NCBI GenBank assembly: GCA_015488935.1
Contig: WFMU01000275.1
Coordinates: 1 to 6,241, forward strand
Length of the DNA stretch: 6,241 nucleotides
Direction: 5' to 3'
DNA from: Flavobacteriaceae bacterium
GTDB lineage: Bacteria > Bacteroidota > Bacteroidia > Flavobacteriales > Flavobacteriaceae
In this document: positions 1-6,241 of the stretch, in pieces
How the letters are laid out: each line of letters opens with the position of its first letter
Numbering within the stretch: the stretch's first letter is position 1
Notes under the pieces: model-generated
Databases searched by the model: none
What the model was told of the DNA's origin: nothing
What the model saw: the letters and a program-made list of their open reading frames with translations, nothing else
Made by a program: the position numbers and the translations under genes

Positions 1-28
1 CCTTTGTCCATCAAAAAGAATATTTTTT

Positions 29-1084
29 ATGAAGAAAGCAGAAAAGATAAAAGTAGGAATTTCTATAGGAGATATTAATGGTATCGGTATTGAAATTATA
101 CTAAAGACATTTGAAGATAATCGTATGCTAGATTTTTGTACACCAGTGCTTTTTGGCTCGTCAAAAGTAATATCTTTTCATAAAAAAGCATTGGGATTAA
201 ATGTACCTATAAATGGAATTGGTACTTTTGGACAAGTAATAGAACATAAGGTAAATTTATTTAATGTTTGGAAGGAAGATGTGATAATAAAACTAGGAGA
301 GCCTAGTAAAGAGTCAGGAAAGTATTCTTTTTTATCACTAAAAGAAGCGGTAAAAGCATTAAAAGAAAATAAAATAGATGTTTTGGTTACTGCACCAATT
401 AATAAAGATAATATACAATCCGAAGCATTCAAATTTCAAGGACATACAGAATATTTAGAAGCAAATTTAGAAGGAGAATCTTTAATGATTTTAATGACCG
501 ATGATTTACGTGTTGGATTAATCACAGGGCATATACCTATTTTAGATGTTGCAAAAAAAATAACACCAAAGTTAATTGAGCATAAAATAAATATTATGCA
601 TAAAACATTGGTGGAAGATTTTAAAATAAGAAAACCAAAAATTGCTGTTTTAGGATTAAATCCACATTGTGGAGATAATGGCGTTATCGGAAATGAAGAT
701 AATGAAATTGTGAAACCAACCATTGAAAAAATTTATGCAAAAGGAAAATTAGTTTTCGGACCTTATGCAGCAGATAGTTTTTTTGGTTCTGAGAATTATA
801 AGAATTTTGATGCAGTATTAGCAATGTATCACGACCAAGGATTAGCACCATTTAAAACCCTATCCTTTGGAAAAGGTGTAAATTTTACAGCAGGTTTATC
901 TAAAATAAGAACATCGCCAGATCATGGAACTGCTTATGAAATTGCAGGAAAAAATAAAGCAAGTGAAAGCTCATTTAAAGAAGCATTATTTCAAGCAATA
1001 GCAATTTATGAAAATAGAAAAGAGTATAAAGAATTAACAAGTAATGTACTGGAAGTAAGAAAAAGCAAGAGAAAAAAAGGATAA
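29..1084 (+). CDS. pdxA: 4-hydroxythreonine-4-phosphate dehydrogenase PdxA
   Basis: Cytosolic enzyme of the DXP-dependent vitamin B6 pathway. It oxidises 4-phosphohydroxy-L-threonine with NAD(P)+; the product decarboxylates to 3-amino-2-oxopropyl phosphate, the PdxJ substrate. The 351-residue protein spans the whole family (about 330-350 residues). Visible motifs are GDINGIGIE at 14-22, GHTEYLE at 138-144 (substrate-binding His139), GHIP at 167-170, LNPHCGD at 210-216 and YHDQGLAPFK at 267-276. His168, His213 and His268 match the three metal ligands of the E. coli enzyme. SPDHGTAYEIAGK at 296-308 is the usual C-terminal signature. The ATG at 29 is chosen because the first family block begins about ten residues later; the frame has no stop between it and base 1, so a longer form is not formally excluded. 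No Shine-Dalgarno is present. The next gene has its own promoter, and no hairpin terminator is seen after the stop. Identification is secure. Confidence 0.97.
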   Translation: MKKAEKIKVGISIGDINGIGIEIILKTFEDNRMLDFCTPVLFGSSKVISFHKKALGLNVPINGIGTFGQVIEHKVNLFNVWKEDVIIKLGEPSKESGKYSFLSLKEAVKALKENKIDVLVTAPINKDNIQSEAFKFQGHTEYLEANLEGESLMILMTDDLRVGLITGHIPILDVAKKITPKLIEHKINIMHKTLVEDFKIRKPKIAVLGLNPHCGDNGVIGNEDNEIVKPTIEKIYAKGKLVFGPYAADSFFGSENYKNFDAVLAMYHDQGLAPFKTLSFGKGVNFTAGLSKIRTSPDHGTAYEIAGKNKASESSFKEALFQAIAIYENRKEYKELTSNVLEVRKSKRKKG

Positions 1085-1126
1085 TACATTTTTTTATAAT
1101 TTTTCTTATATAATAAGATATTTTAT

Positions 1127-1134
1127 TATCTTTG
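1127..1134 (+). promoter_or_regulatory. Bacteroidota-type -7 promoter element for the DUF177-rpmF unit
   Basis: TATCTTTG matches the Bacteroidota primary-sigma -7 consensus TAnnTTTG exactly. It predicts a start of transcription near 1139-1142, about 15 bases before the preferred DUF177 ATG at 1156. No clear TTG-type -33 box is found at the right distance; the region is nearly pure A/T and contains the inverted repeat TCTTAT-ata-ATAAGA (1104-1118). The element lies just where a separate transcript for DUF177-rpmF would need it, although read-through from pdxA is also possible. Confidence 0.7.
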
Positions 1135-1155
1135 CACGCTCAAATGATATTTGAA

Positions 1156-1677
1156 ATGAAGCAGACTAATGTATATAAAATTCCTTTTAAAGGATTAAAA
1201 CTAGGAAAGCATCGGTTTGATTATTTAATTGAGAAGGAGTTCTTTGAAGCTTATCCGTACGATGAATTTATTGAAACAACGGTACATGTTGTAATTGATT
1301 TTAATAAAAAAGATACTATTTTTGAGTTGCATTTTGATATGCAAGGCTCGGTACGTATTAATTGTGATAAATCTGGAGAAGAATACGATCAACCAGTTCA
1401 AGGTACTTACGACCTTATTGTTAATTTTGGAAACGAATACAACGATGAAAGCGATCAAATTTTGATCCTACCACATCAGGAGTACGAGTTAGATATATCG
1501 CAATATATATACGAAATGATTATATTGAGTGTACCAACAAAAAGAATACATCCAGGTGTTTTAGATGGCACATTAAAATCAAAAGCATTAGATAAGTTAG
1601 AAGAATTACAAAATAGAAAACAAAAAAAACAAATAGACCCTAGGTGGGAAAAACTAAAGGGATTAATTAAAGATTAA
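1156..1677 (+). CDS. DUF177 / YceD-family protein, probable 23S rRNA accumulation and large-subunit assembly factor
   Basis: A 173-residue YceD/DUF177 protein. The family is known to be needed for 23S rRNA accumulation in bacteria and plastids and is encoded next to rpmF in many phyla, as here (12 bases before rpmF). Family features seen are the N-terminal strand region FKGLKLGKHRFDY at 11-23, a central beta-rich core with Cys70 in INCDKSGEEYDQP (68-80), ILSVPTKRIHPG at 123-134, and the conserved C-terminal DPRWEKLKGL at 161-170 after a lysine/glutamine-rich linker. The start was chosen at ATG 1156: a TTG at 1132 in the same frame lies inside the promoter -7 element and cannot be in the mRNA from that promoter. 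ATG 1144 is possible but would make the message nearly leaderless and add four residues, MIFE, not expected in relatives. The role is inferred from family and context, not from a catalytic motif. Confidence 0.9.
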   Translation: MKQTNVYKIPFKGLKLGKHRFDYLIEKEFFEAYPYDEFIETTVHVVIDFNKKDTIFELHFDMQGSVRINCDKSGEEYDQPVQGTYDLIVNFGNEYNDESDQILILPHQEYELDISQYIYEMIILSVPTKRIHPGVLDGTLKSKALDKLEELQNRKQKKQIDPRWEKLKGLIKD

Positions 1678-1689
1678 AAATACATAGAA

Positions 1690-1887
1690 ATGGCACATCC
1701 AAAGCGAAAAATATCGAAACAAAGAAGAGATAAAAGAAGAACGCATTACAAAGCAAAAGCCTCTCAAATTGCTGTAGATCCAACAACAGGAGAAGCACAT
1801 TTATCACACAGAGCACATTGGTTTGAAGGTAAATTGTACTACCGAGGTCAAGTAGTTATCGATTCGGAAGAAGAAATTGAAGCCTAA
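1690..1887 (+). CDS. rpmF: 50S ribosomal protein L32 (bL32)
   Basis: A 65-residue bL32, a structural protein of the large ribosomal subunit. The N-terminus [17 protein letters not shown] is the typical basic, rRNA-binding tail, and [13 protein letters not shown] (32-44) followed by YYRGQVVI (50-57) is the folded core. The protein has no cysteine at all, so the four-Cys zinc site found in some bL32 proteins is absent; this is the zinc-independent form, as in E. coli. The tail DSEEEIEA adds a short acidic end. It is co-transcribed with the DUF177 gene upstream (12-base gap, no promoter or terminator between them) and is followed by a strong terminator, so the two form a short ribosome-assembly transcript. 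Confidence 0.97.
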   Translation: MAHPKRKISKQRRDKRRTHYKAKASQIAVDPTTGEAHLSHRAHWFEGKLYYRGQVVIDSEEEIEA

Positions 1888-1904
1888 GAATAGATTTTAA
1901 AAAG

Positions 1905-1948
1905 AAACACAAAAAACTCTCATTTTGAGGGTTTTTTGTGTTTTTTTT
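1905..1948 (+). terminator. Intrinsic terminator after rpmF
   Basis: A 15-base left arm (1907-1921, ACACAAAAAACTCTC) pairs with 1927-1941 (GAGGGTTTTTTGTGT) with one T-G wobble. The loop is the five bases ATTTT, and the right arm runs into eight T residues (1941-1948). Two more A-T pairs can extend the base of the stem. It lies 17 bases after the rpmF stop and separates the DUF177-rpmF unit from the fabH-accBC unit. Confidence 0.92.
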
Positions 1949-2003
1949 ACATTTTTTTATTAAAAAAATGATATTTATTAACTTTTTTATGAAATATTTT
2001 TCA

Positions 2004-2011
2004 TTACTTTG
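2004..2011 (+). promoter_or_regulatory. Candidate promoter -7 element for fabH-accB-accC
   Basis: TTACTTTG matches the Bacteroidota TAnnTTTG consensus at seven of eight positions and lies 53 bases before the fabH ATG at 2065. A second, weaker TTTTG-containing string follows at about 2018-2023. A promoter is expected here because of the strong terminator just upstream. The inverted repeat ATGAAA-tatt-TTTCAT (1989-2004) abuts the element on its upstream side. The exact start of transcription cannot be fixed from the sequence. Confidence 0.4.
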
Positions 2012-2064
2012 AAAACTATTTTGTGAAAAGAGTAATCTTTTTTACAAATATTTTAATCAAAATT

Positions 2065-3054
2065 ATGACTAAAATTACCGCAGCAATTACAGCAGTAGGC
2101 AAATATTTACCAGAGTATATATTAACAAATGCTGAATTAGAAACAATGGTCGAAACGAATGACGAATGGATTGTTTCTAGAACAGGAATTAAAGAAAGAA
2201 GAATTCTTAAAGGAAAAGGAAAAGGAACTTCTTTTATGGCCATTAAAGCAGCCGAAGATTTAATTCAAAAAGCAAATATTAATCCCAAAGAAATAGAACT
2301 TGTAATTGTAGCAACAGCTACACCAGATATGCAAGCAGCATCAACAGCAGCTTTTGTAGCTACCAAAATTGGAGCAACAGAAGCTTTTTCTTTTGATCAA
2401 ATTGCAGCTTGTTCAAGCTTTTTATATGGTATCTCAACCGCTTCTAGTTACATCGAATCTGGAAGATACAAAAAAGTACTTCTCATAGGAGCAGATATGA
2501 ACTCATCTATGATTGATTATACAGATAGAGCAACTTGTATCATTTTTGGAGATGGTGCAGGAGCAGTATTGTTTGAACCAAATACCGAAGGATTAGGAGT
2601 GCAAGATGAATATTTACGTAGCGATGGAAATGGAAGAGAATTCTTGCAAGTAGCAGCTGGTGGTTCTCTATTACCTCCAAGTGAAGAAACAGTAAAAAAC
2701 AAACAACATTTTGTGCATCAAGATGGTAGAACCGTATTTAAATTTGCCGTATCTAACATGGCAGACGTTTGTGTAAAAATATTAGAAAGAAATAATTTGA
2801 CTAATAATGATATCACATGGTTGGCAGCACATCAAGCAAATAAAAGAATTATTGACGCTACAGCCAAAAGAATTGATTTAGATGCATCTAAAGTAATGAT
2901 GAATATACAAAAGTATGGTAATACAACATCCGCAACATTACCACTTTTGCTAAACGATTACGAATCGCAATTAAAAAAAGGAGATACCATTATCTTTGCA
3001 GCCTTTGGAGGCGGCTTTACTTGGGGTTCTATTTATTTAAAATGGGCATATTAA
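2065..3054 (+). CDS. fabH: 3-oxoacyl-[acyl-carrier-protein] synthase III (FabH)
   Basis: Starts type II fatty acid synthesis in the cytosol by condensing a short acyl-CoA primer with malonyl-ACP. The 329-residue protein has the family's usual length and the complete Cys-His-Asn triad: Cys116 in AACSSFLYG (114-122), His256 in AAHQANKRI (254-262) and Asn286 in YGNTTSAT (284-291). FGDGAGAVLF (161-170), NDEWIVSRTGIKERR (32-46) and the C-terminal GGGFTWGS (315-322) are further signatures. The ATG at 2065 is preferred over a GTG at 2023, because the family N-terminus ITAAITAVGKYLPE begins three residues after it and the GTG adds 14 unrelated residues next to the promoter. By a gapless alignment from the active-site Cys, Ala91 sits where E. 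coli has Phe87, a residue lining the acyl pocket. This hints at larger or branched primers, as expected for Bacteroidota, but is inference. Confidence 0.97.
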   Translation: MTKITAAITAVGKYLPEYILTNAELETMVETNDEWIVSRTGIKERRILKGKGKGTSFMAIKAAEDLIQKANINPKEIELVIVATATPDMQAASTAAFVATKIGATEAFSFDQIAACSSFLYGISTASSYIESGRYKKVLLIGADMNSSMIDYTDRATCIIFGDGAGAVLFEPNTEGLGVQDEYLRSDGNGREFLQVAAGGSLLPPSEETVKNKQHFVHQDGRTVFKFAVSNMADVCVKILERNNLTNNDITWLAAHQANKRIIDATAKRIDLDASKVMMNIQKYGNTTSATLPLLLNDYESQLKKGDTIIFAAFGGGFTWGSIYLKWAY

Positions 3055-3116
3055 AAACAAAAACATCACCCTTAATCTAGTAATAGTGTAGGAAAACTAA
3101 TCAAAATAATAATATT

Positions 3117-3602
3117 ATGGATTTAAAAGAAATTCAACATTTAATTAAATTTGTAGCTAAATCTGGTGCAAGTGAAGTTAAATTAGAGATGGAAGATATT
3201 AAAATAACCATCCGAACCGGAACACATAGTAAAGGAGAAACAACCATTGTACATCAACCTATGATTTCTCAACAACCACTAGCAGCTGTTCCAACTTCAC
3301 AACCTGCAACAATAGCAGCAGCAGTTCCAACCGAAGAAACTAAAGAAGAAGATAATTCTAAATACGTAACTATAAAATCGCCAATAATTGGAACTTTTTA
3401 TAGAAAACCAGCACCAGACAAACCATTATTTGTTTCTGTTGGTGATACCGTAAACGAAGGAGATACGGTTTGTATTATAGAGGCAATGAAACTTTTTAAT
3501 GAGATTGAATCGGAAGTATCTGGTAAAATTGTTAAAGTTTTAGTAGAAGATGCTTCGCCAGTAGAATTTGATCAACCATTGTTTTTAGTAGATCCATCAT
3601 AA
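3117..3602 (+). CDS. accB: Acetyl-CoA carboxylase biotin carboxyl carrier protein (AccB/BCCP)
   Basis: The 161-residue carrier subunit of acetyl-CoA carboxylase. Its biotin is carboxylated by AccC and then donates the carboxyl group to acetyl-CoA at the AccA-AccD carboxyltransferase. The N-terminal helix region MDLKEIQHLIKFVAKSG and the following strand (to about residue 36) form the AccC-interaction part. Residues about 45-78 are a Pro/Ala/Gln-rich flexible linker ending in an acidic stretch. The biotinyl domain runs from about 82 to 160, with the AccB-specific thumb IGTFYRKPAPDKP (91-103) and the biotin attachment site EAMKL, where Lys125 is the predicted modified residue. The gene lies 62 bases after fabH with no terminator or recognisable promoter between, so co-transcription is likely. 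It precedes accC, its obligate partner. No Shine-Dalgarno is present; the start region is A/T-rich. Confidence 0.97.
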   Translation: MDLKEIQHLIKFVAKSGASEVKLEMEDIKITIRTGTHSKGETTIVHQPMISQQPLAAVPTSQPATIAAAVPTEETKEEDNSKYVTIKSPIIGTFYRKPAPDKPLFVSVGDTVNEGDTVCIIEAMKLFNEIESEVSGKIVKVLVEDASPVEFDQPLFLVDPS

Positions 3603-3605
3603 ATT

Positions 3606-3661
3606 AAATTCCAAATTCTAAAACCAAAAGTAATTTAGAATTTGAAATTTGGAATTTCAAA
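3606..3661 (+). repeat. Inverted repeat of TTTnRAA heptamers between accB and accC
   Basis: AAATTCCAAATT (3606-3617) is a perfect inverted match to AATTTGGAATTT (3646-3657). An alternative register pairs CAAATTCTAAA (3612-3622) with TTTAGAATTTG (3634-3644). The right half reads as four consecutive 7-base units, TTTAGAA, TTTGAAA, TTTGGAA and TTTCAAA (3634-3661); the left half is two inverted copies of the same theme. It fills almost the whole 65-base gap and ends seven bases before the accC ATG. There is no T-tract after it, so it is not a standard terminator. It may be a dispersed genomic repeat or an RNA hairpin affecting accC translation or mRNA stability; the sequence does not decide between these. 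Confidence 0.75.
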
Positions 3662-3667
3662 AGAATT

Positions 3668-5020
3668 ATGTTTAAAAAAATATTAATAGCAAATAGAGGA
3701 GAAATTGCACTACGTGTAATTAGAACCTGTAGAGAAATGGGAATCAAGTCGGTTGCTGTTTATTCTACTGCAGATAAAGAAAGTTTGCATGTGAAATTTG
3801 CCGATGAGGCCGTTTGTATTGGACCTGCAGCCAGTAGTGAGTCTTATTTGAAAATGGCAAATATTATTGCAGCGGCAGAGATTACTAACTCAGATGCCAT
3901 TCATCCAGGTTATGGATTTCTTGCAGAAAATGCACAATTTTCCAAAATATGTAAAGAACACAAGATTAAATTTATCGGTGCAACCGCAGAAATGATTAAT
4001 CTTATGGGAGATAAAGCATCTGCTCGTGAAACCATGAAAAAAGCAGGTGTGCCAATTATTCCTGGTTCCGATGGAATTATAGAAAGTTTTGAAGAAGCAG
4101 AAAAATTAGCAGATGAAATGGGCTTTCCAGTAATGTTAAAAGCAACTGCTGGCGGTGGTGGAAAAGGAATGCGTGCCTGTTGGAAAAAAGAAGAGATGAA
4201 AGAATTGTGGGACGCTGCAAGGCAAGAAGCAAAAGCATCTTTTGGGAATGATGATATGTATATAGAAAAACTGATTGAAGAACCTCGTCATATCGAAATT
4301 CAGATTGTAGGCGACTCTACAGGAAGAGCTTGTCATTTATCCGAAAGAGACTGTTCCATTCAACGTCGTCATCAAAAATTAACCGAAGAAACACCTTCGC
4401 CATTTATGACCAAAGCGTTGCGTAAAAAAATGGGTGAAGCTGCTGTTTTGGCATCCGAATCTATTAAATATGAAGGTGCAGGAACCGTTGAGTTTTTAGT
4501 AGATAAACACCGAAATTTCTACTTTATGGAAATGAATACACGTATTCAAGTAGAACATCCAATTACCGAACAAGTAATTGATTTTGATTTGATACGCGAA
4601 CAAATTTTGGTTGCTGCTGGTGTACCAATATCTGGTAAAAATTATACACCAAAATTGCATTCTGTAGAGTGTAGAATTAATGCAGAAGACCCGTTTAATG
4701 ACTTTAGACCTTGTCCTGGAAAGATTACTACTTTTCATGCTCCTGGTGGTCATGGTGTTCGTATTGATACACATGTATATGATGGTTATGTAATACCTCC
4801 ATACTACGACTCTATGATAGCAAAATTAATTACAACAGCACAAACACGTGAAGAAGCAATTAATAAAATGAAACGCGCTCTCCAAGAGTTTATTATTGAA
4901 GGTGTAAAAACTACCATACCTTTTCACCAACAATTAATGGAAAATCCAGATTATTTAGCTGGAAATTACACCACAAAATTTATGGAAGATTTTGAAATGA
5001 AACCAGAAGTTGAGGCTTAG
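3668..5020 (+). CDS. accC: Acetyl-CoA carboxylase biotin carboxylase subunit (AccC)
   Basis: ATP-grasp enzyme that carboxylates the biotin on AccB using bicarbonate and ATP, the first half-reaction of malonyl-CoA formation. The 450 residues match the stand-alone subunit length (E. coli 449), so it is not a fused propionyl-CoA or pyruvate carboxylase. It has the N-terminal domain with [12 protein letters not shown] (5-16) and [13 protein letters not shown] (79-91), Lys116 and Lys158 for ATP, the glycine loop AGGGGKGM (161-168), and [13 protein letters not shown] (200-212). The core [15 protein letters not shown] (227-241) is followed by the catalytic and metal block [15 protein letters not shown] (287-301) with Glu288, Asn290, Arg292 and Glu296, and ECRINAEDP at 334-342. 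All residues needed for catalysis are present. It follows accB after the inverted repeat and is closed by a terminator 23 bases after its stop. The nearest ATG start matches the family N-terminus exactly. Confidence 0.97.
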   Translation: MFKKILIANRGEIALRVIRTCREMGIKSVAVYSTADKESLHVKFADEAVCIGPAASSESYLKMANIIAAAEITNSDAIHPGYGFLAENAQFSKICKEHKIKFIGATAEMINLMGDKASARETMKKAGVPIIPGSDGIIESFEEAEKLADEMGFPVMLKATAGGGGKGMRACWKKEEMKELWDAARQEAKASFGNDDMYIEKLIEEPRHIEIQIVGDSTGRACHLSERDCSIQRRHQKLTEETPSPFMTKALRKKMGEAAVLASESIKYEGAGTVEFLVDKHRNFYFMEMNTRIQVEHPITEQVIDFDLIREQILVAAGVPISGKNYTPKLHSVECRINAEDPFNDFRPCPGKITTFHAPGGHGVRIDTHVYDGYVIPPYYDSMIAKLITTAQTREEAINKMKRALQEFIIEGVKTTIPFHQQLMENPDYLAGNYTTKFMEDFEMKPEVEA

Positions 5021-5043
5021 TTTTTAATAAAACATTTATTATT

Positions 5044-5083
5044 AAAGGATACAATTTTTTAGTTGTATCCTTTTTTATTTTTT
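5044..5083 (+). terminator. Intrinsic terminator after accC
   Basis: AAAGGATACAA (5044-5054) pairs perfectly with TTGTATCCTTT (5063-5073) around an eight-base loop. A run of T residues broken by one A follows (5071-5083). It ends the fabH-accB-accC transcript. Read on the minus strand, the same hairpin lies just past the end of the convergent CHAT gene, but only TTTAATAATAAA follows it, so it is at best a weak terminator in that direction. Confidence 0.9.
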
Positions 5084-5102
5084 TGAGATTAGTAGAAATA
5101 TT

Positions 5103-6241
5103 TCACAGAACCTTTCTATTATTAAATTTTCTTTGTATGTCTTTGTGCACTTTGCGTGAAACAAAAAATACCAAAAGAACAATTCCAAAACCAATAAGAA
5201 CATACCAAAAATTAGTAGGAGTCACTTTTGTTTCAGAATTACCAATAAATACAAAACCTGCCCAATAATAAGGTGTTTTTTTACTGTTACTAATATTTTT
5301 ATCGTTTAAATAATCAAGTTTTGCTTGGTGTAAAGCTTGAGTTTTGGAATGTGTTTGCTTATAATTCTTATAAAAATTACCCATTAATATACTCGTTGCT
5401 TTATCATTTACTTTCCATAGAGAAACAAGTAAATTTTGTACGCCAGTATAAGAAAAACCTCTTGCTAAACTCATTGCACCTTCTCCTTTTTGTAGTTTGC
5501 CAATACCAGTTTCACAGGCACTCATTACTAGTAAATCGGTATGGAGATTTAAACCATAAATTTCGGGTAAATACAAAGTTTCATTTCGAAACTCGATATG
5601 TGCTGGTTCAAAAAAGCCACCTGCACTTGCGTGTGTAGATAAATGAATCATGTCATAACCATTTGCTTGTTCTAAAAATGCTTTTTTTGTTGCATTTACT
5701 TTCTTCAAATACAAGCCATTTGTTTGGTTTATTAAATTTTTCTCTTCGTCAATGGTATAACTCAGTTCTTGTAAATTTCTGTAGTTGTTCTCAAAGAGAG
5801 GAAAAAATCCTAGGATACGCTGTCTTTTTTGTATTTTTTTTCGCTCTTTTTGTTGCATTAAAATACTTGCAGAATAGCCGTAATTAATCGTATTTTTTAG
5901 TAATAAATACGGCATTTTTTCAAAATTTGTATGTGTTGTTTCTTGTGTTAGTAAAGCGTCAAATGCCAAAAAATTCAGTTTTCCATCTGGAATGATACAA
6001 AGTGTTTTAGAAGTGGTATTTTCTAATTCTGGTTGCACTAGTTTTAGGTACAAATAATATGCATTTTTTTGATAAATGGAAATATCATTTTTAAGTCTAT
6101 TACCATTACTATTTGCAAATAATGCAATGTATTCTTGTAATGCTTTTTTATAACTAGAATCCTTTGTAATTCTACGCCATTGTATGGGCTTGTGTTTGTT
6201 TATAAAAAAAATATAAACATAGTTTTTGGTATTAAAATAAG
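5103..6241 (-). CDS. CHAT-domain cysteine peptidase with C-terminal membrane anchor (5' end outside the window)
   Basis: C-terminal 378 residues of a larger protein; the frame has no stop up to the window edge, so the start is not visible. Numbering from the first complete codon at 6239: a helical segment (about 25-75) leads into the CHAT core with IIPDG at 82-86, HLSTHAS at 199-205, MSACETGIG at 239-247, GEGAMSLARGF at 252-262, SLWKVND at 273-279 and YYWAGFVFIG at 324-333. His203 and Cys242 form the expected caspase-like catalytic dyad, so the peptidase looks active. Residues about 344-361 (FWYVLIGFGIVLLVFFVS) are one membrane helix, followed by a 17-residue tail with seven Lys/Arg. In this family the missing N-terminus commonly carries TPR repeats and often a signal peptide; neither can be seen here. 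The substrate is unknown. It converges on accC with an 82-base gap and is not part of that operon. Confidence 0.9.
   Translation of the reverse strand, partial: YFNTKNYVYIFFINKHKPIQWRRITKDSSYKKALQEYIALFANSNGNRLKNDISIYQKNAYYLYLKLVQPELENTTSKTLCIIPDGKLNFLAFDALLTQETTHTNFEKMPYLLLKNTINYGYSASILMQQKERKKIQKRQRILGFFPLFENNYRNLQELSYTIDEEKNLINQTNGLYLKKVNATKKAFLEQANGYDMIHLSTHASAGGFFEPAHIEFRNETLYLPEIYGLNLHTDLLVMSACETGIGKLQKGEGAMSLARGFSYTGVQNLLVSLWKVNDKATSILMGNFYKNYKQTHSKTQALHQAKLDYLNDKNISNSKKTPYYWAGFVFIGNSETKVTPTNFWYVLIGFGIVLLVFFVSRKVHKDIQRKFNNRKVL

Noticed and set aside
3..32. Tail of an upstream gene: a frame reading FVHQKEYFL and ending in a TGA that overlaps the pdxA ATG
   Set aside because: The ATGA overlap is suggestive of translational coupling, but nine codons are too few to tell a gene end from chance, and the residues are not recognisable as any family.
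178..723. Minus-strand open frames inside pdxA (178-432 and 436-723)
   Set aside because: Antisense to a complete, conserved enzyme; low-complexity Ser/Phe/Ile-rich translations typical of reversed AT-rich coding DNA.
1132..1155. TTG start for the DUF177 gene, adding eight residues
   Set aside because: The TTG is part of the TATCTTTG promoter element and would lie upstream of the predicted transcription start; family similarity begins only after ATG 1156.
2023..2064. GTG start for fabH, adding 14 residues
   Set aside because: The added residues are hydrophobic filler read from the promoter/leader region and do not match the FabH N-terminus, which begins right after ATG 2065.
3606..3661. Terminator between accB and accC
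   Set aside because: The hairpin arms are nearly all A/T with no T-tract after them, and accB and accC products are needed together; it is treated as a repeat element instead.
5083..5887. Plus-strand open frames at 5083-5268, 5321-5638 and 5663-5887
   Set aside because: They lie opposite the well-supported CHAT gene (the first begins inside the accC terminator), have no recognisable domains and no promoter, and read as antisense shadows.
1..6241. CRISPR arrays, tRNA or rRNA genes, insertion sequences and integration sites
   Set aside because: No regularly spaced direct repeats, no tRNA-like cloverleaf or CCA-end pattern, no transposase-like reading frame and no flanking duplications were seen on reading the window.

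Overview
The window looks like chromosomal DNA of a member of the Bacteroidota, most likely the Flavobacteriaceae. The reasons are strongly AT-rich DNA, starts without Shine-Dalgarno sequences, a promoter element of the Bacteroidota type (TAnnTTTG) before the yceD-like gene, and the gene order pdxA - DUF177 (yceD-like) - rpmF - fabH - accB - accC. The genus cannot be named from this sequence alone.

Layout: positions 29-5020 carry six same-strand housekeeping genes. pdxA (pyridoxal phosphate synthesis) comes first. A promoter in the gap after it serves DUF177 and rpmF, which encode a 23S rRNA/large-subunit assembly factor and ribosomal protein bL32. A strong hairpin terminator follows at about 1905-1948. 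A new unit with a weaker promoter candidate then carries fabH, accB and accC, which together supply the carboxylation arm and the first condensation of fatty acid synthesis. AccB carries the biotin, AccC carboxylates it, and FabH condenses the first malonyl-ACP. The carboxyltransferase subunits (accA, accD) and plsX are not in the window. A 52-base inverted repeat built from 7-base TTTnRAA units sits between accB and accC. A second hairpin terminator at about 5044-5083 closes the run.

From 5103 to the right edge, on the minus strand, lies the C-terminal part of a gene whose 5' end is outside the window. It encodes a CHAT-domain (caspase/separase-like) cysteine peptidase with an intact His/Cys dyad, a single C-terminal membrane helix and a short basic tail. 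The reading frame stays open to base 6241, so a start at the TTG at 6051-6053 would wrongly truncate it. This is the only accessory-type gene in the window and the best lead for something less ordinary. Its sensor region and any partner genes lie beyond the edge, so no new system can be claimed from what is visible.
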